From positions 1-45,196 of the forward strand of contig CAZMSN010000011.1 in the NCBI GenBank assembly GCA_964569015.1: a stretch of DNA of 45,196 nucleotides. Direction: 5' to 3'. The notes beneath the pieces were generated by a model that was not told the origin of the DNA, made no database searches, and saw only the letters and a list, made by a program, of their open reading frames with translations. Of this stretch, positions 9,301 to 16,471 are shown piece by piece. The first letter of the stretch is position 1, and each line of letters begins with the position of its first letter. The DNA comes from CAYQEC01 sp964569015 (GTDB lineage: Bacteria > Actinomycetota > Acidimicrobiia > Spongiisociales > UBA5794). The translations under genes were made by a program, and so were the position numbers.

Positions 9301-10101
9301 TCATTCGGCGACCCGCACCTCGGGTCCCAGCTCACGGAGGTGGGCCAGCATCTCAACCGGGGCCGAGCTGCCGGTGATGATGAGGTCGACGTCGCTGATG
9401 TCGATTACCTTCGCCACCGAGATCTTGCCGAGCTTGGTGCCGTCGGCGACCACGATGCAGCGTTGGGCGGCATTCACCATGCTCCGCTTCACCGCCGCTT
9501 CCGGGAGGTTGATGTTGGTCACGCCCTCCTCGGGGTGGAGGCCGTTGCATCCCAGGATCACCGTTGACACGTGGATCTCGCCGATGATGGCGCTGGCGAG
9601 TGGGTCGACGAGCGAGTGTTGCCGGGGCCGCAGAGTCCCTCCGGTCACCACGACGGTGAACCGGGGGATCATCGACTCGAGTGCCATCGCGATCGGGAGA
9701 CCGTTCGTGAAGACGACGACGTCGTTGAGGTCGGAGCGGGCGACGAGGGCCTTGGCGACCGCGGCGGTGGTGGTGCCGACGTCGAGGAGCAGGGTCTCTC
9801 CCGACGAGATCAGGCCGGCGGCGTCCCGCCCGATCGCCTCCTTCTCCAGCGCCGAAGCGCCCTCGGCCTGCTCGAAGGTCTGCTCGGTCTGCGGGGAGGA
9901 GGCGGTCACGATGGCGCCGCCGTGCACCCGCTGCAGCATCCCGTCGCCGGCGAGCCGATCCAAGTCGGAGCGAACCGTCACCTCGGAGATGCCGAAGAAT
10001 CGGCTCAGGTCGGCGACGCGCATGAACTCGCGTTCTCGCACCATCGACAGCATGCGGGTGCGGCGGATCTCCGCCGGCACCAATCGTTGGGACTGCTCCA
10101 T
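9301..10101 (-). CDS. DeoR/GlpR family transcriptional regulator
   Basis: A 266-residue sugar-metabolism repressor. The N-terminal DeoR helix-turn-helix (RRTRMLSMVREREFMRVADL, then SRFFGISEVTVRSDLDRL) is followed by MLQRVHGGAI, a hallmark of the family. The C-terminal DeoRC domain, which binds phosphorylated sugars, includes LLLDVGTTTAAVAKAL and VTGGTLRPRQHSL. It precedes galK and is divergent from the sugar importer, so galactose-1-phosphate or a related sugar phosphate is a reasonable inferred inducer. A candidate operator lies at 10160-10194. Confidence 0.92.
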   Translation of the reverse strand: MEQSQRLVPAEIRRTRMLSMVREREFMRVADLSRFFGISEVTVRSDLDRLAGDGMLQRVHGGAIVTASSPQTEQTFEQAEGASALEKEAIGRDAAGLISSGETLLLDVGTTTAAVAKALVARSDLNDVVVFTNGLPIAMALESMIPRFTVVVTGGTLRPRQHSLVDPLASAIIGEIHVSTVILGCNGLHPEEGVTNINLPEAAVKRSMVNAAQRCIVVADGTKLGKISVAKVIDISDVDLIITGSSAPVEMLAHLRELGPEVRVAE

Positions 10102-10138
10102 CCGGTCTTCTGACGCTCGTGAGCCAATTGTGGGCCAA

Positions 10139-10166
10139 CTTATGGCTTCTTACGTTTTGTTGTCAA
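10139..10166 (-). promoter_or_regulatory. Candidate promoter for deoR-galK
   Basis: On the minus strand a perfect TTGACA (10166-10161) is followed after 16 bases by CATAAG (10144-10139, four of six matches to TATAAT). The deoR start codon lies 37 bases further on. The -35 box is inside the left arm of the inverted repeat at 10160-10194, as expected for autorepression. Confidence 0.45.
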
Positions 10167-10194
10167 ACAGCCTTCGATGTTCCGTGTTTGACAA
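10160..10194. promoter_or_regulatory. Inverted repeat, candidate DeoR operator
   Basis: Perfect 10-base arms TTGTCAAACA (10160-10169) and TGTTTGACAA (10185-10194) flank a 15-base spacer between divergent deoR and the sugar importer. Each arm contains a TTGACA-like sequence, one per strand, so a bound repressor could block both promoters. No convincing -10 box was found for the plus direction. Confidence 0.55.
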
Positions 10195-10257
10195 GGACTC
10201 GAAACCAGGCGCAGGTTCGGGAGTGATTACCCCCCCTTCAGAGGAGGAGGAGACTGA

Positions 10258-11567
10258 ATGCGCACACGTACCAGCCTTAGGCTGTTCGGCGCAGTACTCG
10301 CATTTGCCTTGATCGCAACGGGTTGTGGCGGCGGCGACGACGACACGACAACGACTACCGGAGCAGCGGACACCACGGCGCCTCCAGCGGCGACTTCCGA
10401 GGTGAAGTGTTCTCCTGGTGGACGGGCGGCGGCGAGGCAGCCGGCCTCGACGCCATGATCGCGGTCTTTGCGGAGACTGATCCGAACATCGAATTCATCA
10501 ACTCAGCCGTAGCCGGCGGTGCCGGCACCAACGCCCGGGCCGTGCTGGCATCCCGCCTGCAGGCCAACGATCCCCCGGATAGCTGGCAGGGTCACGCGGG
10601 GTGGGAGCTGATCGGCACCTACGTGGCAGCCGACCAGATCGAGCCGCTCAACTTCCTCTACGACGAGGAGGGCTGGCTCGACGTCATGCCCGACACGCTG
10701 ATCCCGCTCATCTCGAAGGATGACAACATCTACTCGGTTCCGGTCAACATCCACCGCGCCAACGTGCTGTGGGCGAACCCGACCGTGCTGGACGAGGCCG
10801 GTGTGGAGATGCCGGAGACACTCGACGAGTTCTTCACGGCCCTCGACACGCTGCAGGCCGGCGGCATGGACGCCCCGCTCGCCATGGGTGAGCAGTGGAC
10901 GGCGGAGCACCTCATGGAGACGATCTTCCTCGCCTCTCTGGGCGGCGACGCCTGGACCGCCCTGTGGGACGGCACCGGCGACTGGGAGGCGCCTGAGGTG
11001 ACCGAGGCGATCGAGAACTTCGCCAAGGTGTTGGAGTACACCAACGCCGACGCAACCGGCCTGTCGTGGCAGGATGCGGGTCAGCTCGTGCTCGACGGCG
11101 ACGCTGCCTTCAACATCATGGGCGACTGGCAGGAGGGCTTCTTCCGCGAGGTCGGGTCCGCGCCGGGCACCGGCTACATCTGGGGACCCGTCCCAGGTAC
11201 CGGAGGCAACTTCCAGTTCCTCTCGGACAGCTTCGTGCTGGCCAAGAACGCCCCGCACCGTGATGCTGCCATCGCGTGGCTGACGGTGGCAGGGTCCTCG
11301 GACGGACAGGATGCCTTCAATCCGGTGAAGGGCTCGATTCCGGCCCGCAATGACGCCGACCGCTCCCTCTACGGCGAGTACCTGCTGTCGGCGATGGACG
11401 ACTGGGCCTCCGACACGGTGGTCGGCAGCCTGACGCACGGCGTCGTGGCGAATGACTCTTGGAAGTCGGAGCTCGAGACCGCCCTCGGACTGTTCCTGGG
11501 CGATCAGAACGTCGAGGCGTTCCAGATGGCACTGGCCGCGGCCGCCGCGGCGTCCCCGAGCCAGTAG
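10258..11567 (+). CDS. Sugar ABC transporter substrate-binding lipoprotein (frameshifted near the N-terminus)
   Basis: Extracellular family 1 solute-binding protein of the glucose/galactose type. ATG 10258 has a strong GAGGAGGAGGAG Shine-Dalgarno and encodes a lipoprotein signal with lipobox LIATGC and a Thr-rich linker. That frame ends early. The mature body (VFSWWTGGGEAAGLDAM through GDWQEGFFREVG to the C-terminus) continues one frame away. Adding one G between 10404 and 10405 restores SEVEVFSWWTGGGEAAG and a 436-residue protein, so a single-base deletion is the simplest explanation. It could be a sequencing error or a real null. It heads a cluster with two permeases; no ATPase is present, so a shared MsmK/UgpC-type ATPase elsewhere is expected. 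Confidence 0.85.
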
Positions 11568-11590
11568 ACGGGGAACAGAGACACAGAGAG

Positions 11591-11630
11591 CTGGCTCGCC
11601 CCTTCGCAAAAGGGGCGAGCCAGTTCTTGT
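11591..11630 (+). terminator. Intercistronic hairpin after the binding-protein gene
   Basis: A perfect 14-base stem CTGGCTCGCCCCTT (11591-11604) pairs with AAGGGGCGAGCCAG (11610-11623) around a 5-base loop, followed by TTCTTGT. It lies between the binding protein and the first permease and probably acts as a partial terminator or 3' stabiliser, leaving more binding-protein mRNA than permease mRNA, a common arrangement in such operons. Confidence 0.75.
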
Positions 11631-11650
11631 GACAACCGGAACGGGAAGTG

Positions 11651-12595
11651 ATGCAAGTCACCGCCACGGAGGCGCCGCCAAGACACAGACCGAGGTTCCC
11701 TCGGCTGCGCCGGTTCAAGCGGGACGGCTCGGCAGGATTCCTGCTCGTGCTGCCGTCGATCATCGCAGTGATGGTCTTCGTCTACGGGTTCATCGCCTGG
11801 ACGGCCCGGGTGTCGGTGAGCGCCTGGAAGGGCCTGCTTCCCGACTACACGTTCGTTGGAATCGACAACTTCCGCGGTCTCGCCAACGACGCCCGCTTCC
11901 ACATCGACATTCGCAACACGGCCATCTTCACGGTCGTCTTCATGCTGGGATGCCTGTTCATCGGTCTCGGTCTCGCCATCCTCCTCGACAAGGGCATCCG
12001 GGCCGAGGGCTTCTATCGCAGCCTGTTCCTGTTCCCGATGGCGATCTCGTTCATCGTCACCGGGGTGGTATGGCGATGGTTGATGAACCCCGCCACAGGC
12101 GACCGCCTCAGCGGCCTCAACCTCCTCTTCCACAAGATCGGCCTCGATGGGCTGATCAACACGTGGCACGCCACACCGACGTGGGGGATCGCTGCCGTCG
12201 CCTTGCCCGCCATCTGGCAGATGTCGGGCTACATCATGGCGCTCTACCTGGCCGGCCTGCGGGCGGTGCCCGAGACCCTGCGCGAGGCGGCCCGGGTGGA
12301 CGGCGCCTCCGAGTTCATGGTCTACCGCAAGGTGGTGATGCCGCTGCTGCGCCCCATCACCCTCAGTGCCCTCATCATCCTCGGGCACATCTCCCTCAAG
12401 GTCTTCGACCTCGTCATCGCCATGGTCGGCAAGCAGGTGGCGCTCGACGTGCCGGCCACCTACATGTGGGTCACCACGTTTGACGGCTACTTCTTCGGTC
12501 GCGGCGCCGCCATCGGGATCGTGTTGCTGGTGAGCGTGGCGGTGCTCGTGATCCCGTATCTCTTCTTCACCCTGCGTAGGGAAGCAGAGCGATGA
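11651..12595 (+). CDS. Carbohydrate ABC transporter permease (MalF-like)
   Basis: Inner-membrane subunit of a CUT1-type sugar importer, 314 residues with about six membrane segments starting at GFLLVLPSIIAVMVFVYGF. The cytoplasmic EAA loop that docks the ATPase is clear: EAARVDGASEFMVYRKVVMP. ATG 11651 is preferred to the adjoining GTG 11648 because GGGAAG lies just upstream. It is coupled to the next permease by an ATGA overlap and preceded by the hairpin at 11591-11623. With the adjacent galactokinase, galactose or a galactoside is the inferred cargo; glucose is equally plausible from the binding-protein type. Confidence 0.92.
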   Translation: MQVTATEAPPRHRPRFPRLRRFKRDGSAGFLLVLPSIIAVMVFVYGFIAWTARVSVSAWKGLLPDYTFVGIDNFRGLANDARFHIDIRNTAIFTVVFMLGCLFIGLGLAILLDKGIRAEGFYRSLFLFPMAISFIVTGVVWRWLMNPATGDRLSGLNLLFHKIGLDGLINTWHATPTWGIAAVALPAIWQMSGYIMALYLAGLRAVPETLREAARVDGASEFMVYRKVVMPLLRPITLSALIILGHISLKVFDLVIAMVGKQVALDVPATYMWVTTFDGYFFGRGAAIGIVLLVSVAVLVIPYLFFTLRREAER

Positions 12596-13410
12596 CCGGC
12601 ACCGAGAACCGCGCCTGGGTCTACATCCCGCTGACGATGATGGCCCTCTTCTACCTCGTTCCCCTGTTCGTGATGCTCAACGCCGGCTTCAAGAGCTTCG
12701 CGGAAGTCGATCTGAAGACGATGTGGAACCTGCCGGCAGGGCTCTCGTTCGACAACTTCCGCGCTGCCTGGGACGCCCTCTCGCCCAACTTGTTCAACTC
12801 GCTGCGGATCGCGGTGCCGGCCGCCCTGGCCTCGTCGATCCTCGGCTCGCTCAACGGCTTCGTGCTCGCCAAGTGGAAGTTCAAGGGCGCCAACGTCATC
12901 TTCCCCTTGCTGCTGTTCGGGATGTTCATTCCCTACCAAGCGATCATCATCCCGCTGGTCGACTTCATGGAGAACATCGGGCTCGCCGGCGGCTACTGGG
13001 GTCTCATCCTCACCCACGTCATCTACGGGATCCCGATCACCACGCTCATCTTCCGCAACTTCTTCGCCACCGTGCCGCAGGACCTGGTCGACGCCGCCAA
13101 GATCGATGGCGCCGGGATGCTCAGCACCTACCGTCGTGTGCTGCTCCCACTGGCGATTCCTAGCTTCGTGGTCGCCCTCATCTGGCAGTTCACCTCGGCT
13201 TGGAACGATTTCCTCTTCGCCGTGGTGCTCACCGATAACACTCACTGGCCGGTGACGGTGGCCCTCAACAACCTGGCGGGAAGCCAGATCATCGCCTGGA
13301 ACGTGCAGATGGCCGCCTCGTTCATGGCCGCCGTGCCGACCCTGCTCATCTACATCTTCCTCGGGCGCTACTTCCTGCGAGGCCTCATGTCGGGGGCGCT
13401 GAAGGAGTAG
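12592..13410 (+). CDS. Carbohydrate ABC transporter permease (MalG-like)
   Basis: Second membrane subunit of the CUT1 importer, 272 residues and about six membrane helices. The first helix runs WVYIPLTMMALFYLVPLFVML. The EAA loop reads DAAKIDGAGMLSTYRRVLLP. Its ATG overlaps the stop of the preceding permease (ATGA), so the two are translationally coupled and should form a heterodimer. The gene ends three bases from the convergent corA stop, with no room for a separate terminator. Confidence 0.92.
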   Translation: MTGTENRAWVYIPLTMMALFYLVPLFVMLNAGFKSFAEVDLKTMWNLPAGLSFDNFRAAWDALSPNLFNSLRIAVPAALASSILGSLNGFVLAKWKFKGANVIFPLLLFGMFIPYQAIIIPLVDFMENIGLAGGYWGLILTHVIYGIPITTLIFRNFFATVPQDLVDAAKIDGAGMLSTYRRVLLPLAIPSFVVALIWQFTSAWNDFLFAVVLTDNTHWPVTVALNNLAGSQIIAWNVQMAASFMAAVPTLLIYIFLGRYFLRGLMSGALKE

Positions 13411-13413
13411 GGC

Positions 13414-14385
13414 TCAGAGCCAGCCGCTCCGGCGAAACAGCCGATACAGCGTGAAGGCGACGCATGCCATGATCCCCGCCACCACGGGGAACCCCCACGC
13501 GCTGCTGAGACCCGGTATCCGCGAGAAGTTCATGCCGAAGACCCCGGTAATCAGTGTCGGAACCACAGCGACGGCGACCCAGGCCGAGATCTTGCGCATG
13601 TCCTCGTTCTGCCGGACCGTGATCTGGGCCAGATTCGCCTCGAGTGCGCTGGTGAGGAAGTCGCGGAACTGCTCGAGCTGAGATGTCGCTCGCACGGCGT
13701 GATCGTGGACGTCGCGGAAGTAGCGGCGGGTGTCCTCGTCGATCACCGGGAGTGACCCGCGCATCAGTCGCCCCAGCGGCTCGATCAGCGAACGCGCCGC
13801 AACATGAAACTCCAGGACCTCACGCTTGAGCAGGTAGATGCGCTCGGCGGGATTGGTCCACTCGGGAGAGAAGACGTCACGCTCCACCTCGTCGATGTCC
13901 TTGCCGAGGCCGTTGACCACCGGTCCGTAGGCGTCGACGACCCGGTCCATGATGCCGTGGAGCACGACCGCCGGGCCGTGGCGCAGCAGCTCGGGCTGCT
14001 GTTCGAGATTGCGCCGCACCGAGGCCAACTCGGTGGCCTCGCCGTGGCGCACCACGACCACGAAGTGAGCGCCCAGGAACACGAGGATCTCGCCGAAATC
14101 GACCTCCTCCTCACGGTCCAGGTAGCGGGCGGTCTTCAGCACCACGAACAGGGTGTCGTCATACACCTCGAGCTTGGGGCGCTGTTCGGCCTTCATGGCG
14201 TCTTCGACGGCGAGTTCGTGGAGACCGAATTCCTCGCGGACTGCTTCGAACTCCTCGCTGGTCGGCTCCAGCAGACCGATCCACACGAAGCTGCCGGGCG
14301 CCGCAGCGGCGGCCCGGGCTCCCTCGACGGGCAACGGCTCCGGCCGGCGCTCGCCGTTCTCGTAGAGAGCGCAGTCGACGATCAT
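13414..14385 (-). CDS. corA: CorA family magnesium/cobalt transporter
   Basis: Pentameric Mg2+/Co2+ channel of the CorA superfamily, 323 residues. The large N-terminal cytoplasmic domain ends in a long helix (LEQFRDFLTSALEANLAQIT). Two C-terminal membrane segments follow, the first ending in the selectivity motif GMN at about 284-286 (GVFGMNF), and the protein finishes with a basic tail (RLFRRSGWL). The ATG at 14385 is used; the open frame continues upstream through the palindromic repeat, which is not protein-like. No good Shine-Dalgarno is visible. Confidence 0.92.
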   Translation of the reverse strand: MIVDCALYENGERRPEPLPVEGARAAAAAPGSFVWIGLLEPTSEEFEAVREEFGLHELAVEDAMKAEQRPKLEVYDDTLFVVLKTARYLDREEEVDFGEILVFLGAHFVVVVRHGEATELASVRRNLEQQPELLRHGPAVVLHGIMDRVVDAYGPVVNGLGKDIDEVERDVFSPEWTNPAERIYLLKREVLEFHVAARSLIEPLGRLMRGSLPVIDEDTRRYFRDVHDHAVRATSQLEQFRDFLTSALEANLAQITVRQNEDMRKISAWVAVAVVPTLITGVFGMNFSRIPGLSSAWGFPVVAGIMACVAFTLYRLFRRSGWL

Positions 14386-14421
14386 CGGGCAATTCTCGCA
14401 TACACGGCTCCCCTTACTGCG

Positions 14422-14551
14422 AACCCAGGGTTGAGGCGTAGGGTTTTCCGGCTTGTGGGCCCACGGTTGGTGGGTTTCCCGTTTGTCGTGAACCGTGGGC
14501 TGTGGTGCAGGGTTTTCATGTCCACCAACCCTGGGTTGGGTGTAGGGGGGG
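14422..14551. repeat. Second locus of the palindromic repeat family
   Basis: This lies in the 219-base divergent gap between corA and the aldo/keto reductase. It has the same order as the units at 3983-4222: an AACCCAGGGTT palindrome (14422-14432), stem GCCCACGGTT (14459-14468) with its perfect complement AACCGTGGGC (14491-14500), then CCAACCCTGGGTTGG (14525-14539). Palindrome centres are about 105 bases apart, against 108 at the first locus. The loop differs but the stem is retained by paired changes. A G-rich tail (GGG runs at 14533-14551) follows, close to the reductase promoter. Confidence 0.8.
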
Positions 14552-14604
14552 ACTCCCGCCGGCGGGCCGGGTATCTTGGGTGTGTAGCCAACAGGGAGTG
14601 AGAG

Positions 14605-15591
14605 ATGCAGCACCGCCAACTTGGTCGCACCGGGCTCGAGGTGTCAGAGGTGGGTTTCGGCTCCTGGGCGATCGGGGGCTCCTGGGGTGAGGTGGCTGAG
14701 GACGATGCCATGGCCGCTCTCCACGAGGCGCTCGATCGCGGGATCACCTTTTTCGACACCGCCGACGTGTATGGGGACGGGCGCAGTGAGCGCCTCCTCG
14801 CCCGTCTGCGAAGTGAGCGGCCCAACGACGCCTTCGTGGTGGCCACCAAGGCGGGGCGCCGCCTGGATCCGCACGTGGCCGAGGGCTACAACGCCGCCAA
14901 CATCGAGGGCTTCGTCGACCGCAGCCTCAGGATGCTCGACACAGAGAGGATCGACCTGCTCCAGCTTCACTGCCCGCCGACGGAGGTCTACTACCACCCT
15001 GAGGTGTTCGCAGCCCTCGACGACATGGTGCGTCGAGGAAAGGTGCGCAGCTACGGCGTGAGCGTCGAGAAGGTAGAGGAGGCCCTCAAGGCGATCGAGT
15101 ACCCGGCGGTCGCCTCGGTCCAGATCGTCTTCAACATCCTTCGCCAGCGGCCGGCCGGCCTGTTCTTCCGGGAGGCCCAGGCAAGGGACGTGGGCGTGAT
15201 CGCCCGGGTGCCGCTCGCCAGTGGCCTGCTCACCGGCAAGATGACCCCGACGACGGAGTTCGCCGCAGACGATCACCGGCGCTTCAACCGTCACGGGGAG
15301 GCGTTCGATGTCGGCGAGACGTTCGCAGGGATCCCCTTCGAGGTGGGGCTCGACGCGGTCGAGGAGCTTCGATCGCTCGTCCCGGCAGGAGCGACGATGG
15401 CGCAGCTCGCCTTGCGGTGGATCCTCATGTTCGACGCCGTGTCCGCGGTGATCCCGGGCGGCAAGAACCCAACCCAGGTGGCGGACAACGCCGCCGCCGC
15501 CGACTTGCCCGCCATCAGTCCCGAGGCGATGGAGCGCATCGACGAGATCTACGACACGTTCGCCAAGGCTCACGTCCACCAGCGCTGGTGA
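14605..15591 (+). CDS. Aldo/keto reductase
   Basis: NADPH-dependent oxidoreductase of the AKR superfamily, 328 residues. The catalytic tetrad is complete: D51, Y56, K82 and H122, in FDTADVYGDGRSE, VATKAG and LLQLHCPP. The C-terminal cofactor-binding segment AVIPGGKNPTQVADN is typical. The start is supported by GGGAG a few bases upstream. The sequence resembles the YhdN/IolS-like branch acting on sugars or small carbonyls; the substrate is not deducible. It is convergent with the interrupted reductase downstream. Confidence 0.92.
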   Translation: MQHRQLGRTGLEVSEVGFGSWAIGGSWGEVAEDDAMAALHEALDRGITFFDTADVYGDGRSERLLARLRSERPNDAFVVATKAGRRLDPHVAEGYNAANIEGFVDRSLRMLDTERIDLLQLHCPPTEVYYHPEVFAALDDMVRRGKVRSYGVSVEKVEEALKAIEYPAVASVQIVFNILRQRPAGLFFREAQARDVGVIARVPLASGLLTGKMTPTTEFAADDHRRFNRHGEAFDVGETFAGIPFEVGLDAVEELRSLVPAGATMAQLALRWILMFDAVSAVIPGGKNPTQVADNAAAADLPAISPEAMERIDEIYDTFAKAHVHQRW

Positions 15592-15664
15592 CACGGTCGC
15601 GGCCGGCCGGGTTCGTGCCGGTCAGTCGAGGTCGATACGGATCACAACGACCTGAGGGAGCTGC

Positions 15665-16087
15665 TCAGGCGTCGCTCTCGCTGAGTTCGCCGTCCTTTCC
15701 CAGCTCGACGCCGTACGGCTTGGCGTCATGGGGGCTCTGCTCGAGGAACGCTTTCACGGTGGGCAGCTCGGCTTCGTCGCCGAGGCTCACTGTGGCCTGT
15801 CCCCGTATCACCTTCCCGCCGAGGCGTACCTCCACCTCGGGGTTGGTGCGCAGGTTCTTCCACCAGGTGCGCAGAGCCTTGGTGAGAACGATGATCTAGT
15901 CGCCGTTCCGCTTGTATCGCACAGGTGCGGTGTAGCGCTTGGCAGTGCGGCGTCCCGTGACGGTGAGCAGGATGAAGCCCTTCCCGGCGATGCGCTGCAA
16001 CCCGGGCGTTTTCAGCGCTGCGGTCAGAAGCCGGTTGACCCGGCGCGGCGGCGCCCATGCCGGGACAGTGACGGTGCTCTCGTTCAT
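15665..16087 (-). pseudogene. Deazaflavin-dependent nitroreductase-family gene with in-frame amber
   Basis: Small split-barrel protein of the Ddn-like (F420 or flavin) family, 140 codons from ATG 16087, with GGAGG about ten bases upstream. The first part reads LLTAALKTPGLQRIAGKGFI, LTVTGRRTAKRYTAPVRYKR, then NGD, and stops at TAG (15896-15898). The same frame continues with IIVLTKALRTWWKNLRTNPE and VEVRLGG to a normal TGA at 15665, completing the family fold. One codon is therefore mutated (probably from CAG, GAG or AAG) or read through. TAG is a normal stop for other genes here. This is the second such lesion in the window. Confidence 0.7.
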
Positions 16088-16198
16088 GGATCCGAATCCT
16101 CCGTGCCTTGGGCCGGCCAGCTCCCGCCCGCGGCGCACGGTAGGCGCCTGCGACCGGAGGGGCGAGCTGAACCCCCGTTGGGGTGCGCGTGCAGGCAC

Positions 16199-16471
16199 TC
16201 AGCGTCGTCTGATCTCGAGGCCCGTGACGAGGTTGGCGACGAACGGGCAGCTCGCCGGGCCCGGGCAGACCGCCGAGCACGATCCGGGCGAGGGGCACTC
16301 ATCGGAGCGTTGTTGTGGCCGGCCGTCGGGGCTCAGCTTTCCCGCGGCCCGGAGCGCGGCCAGCATGGCGTCCACCGCAGCCGGCGTCGTGTCCAGACGC
16401 GCCGCCAGATCGAGGACGGTCACGGCTCCCCTCGACCGTTCGATCTCGCGAGTCAGGTCGGCGAGCCTCAT
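16199..16471 (-). CDS. feoC: FeoC-like winged-helix protein with four-cysteine motif
   Basis: A 90-residue protein encoded directly after feoB, overlapping its stop (ATGA). The N-terminal half is a short winged helix (LTREIERSRGAVTVLDLAAR, then LDTTPAAVDAMLAALRAAGK). The C-terminal half carries four cysteines (CPSPGSCSAVCPGPASC) as in FeoC proteins that bind an oxygen-sensitive [4Fe-4S] cluster and modulate FeoB stability or activity. The assignment rests on position plus this layout; sequence similarity to FeoC families is loose. Confidence 0.75.
   Translation of the reverse strand: MRLADLTREIERSRGAVTVLDLAARLDTTPAAVDAMLAALRAAGKLSPDGRPQQRSDECPSPGSCSAVCPGPASCPFVANLVTGLEIRRR

Noticed and set aside
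14386..14619. N-terminal extension of CorA through the palindromic repeat
   Set aside because: The translated repeat (NPTPQPWV-like) appears at both repeat loci in different frames and is an artefact of the DNA repeat, not a protein domain.
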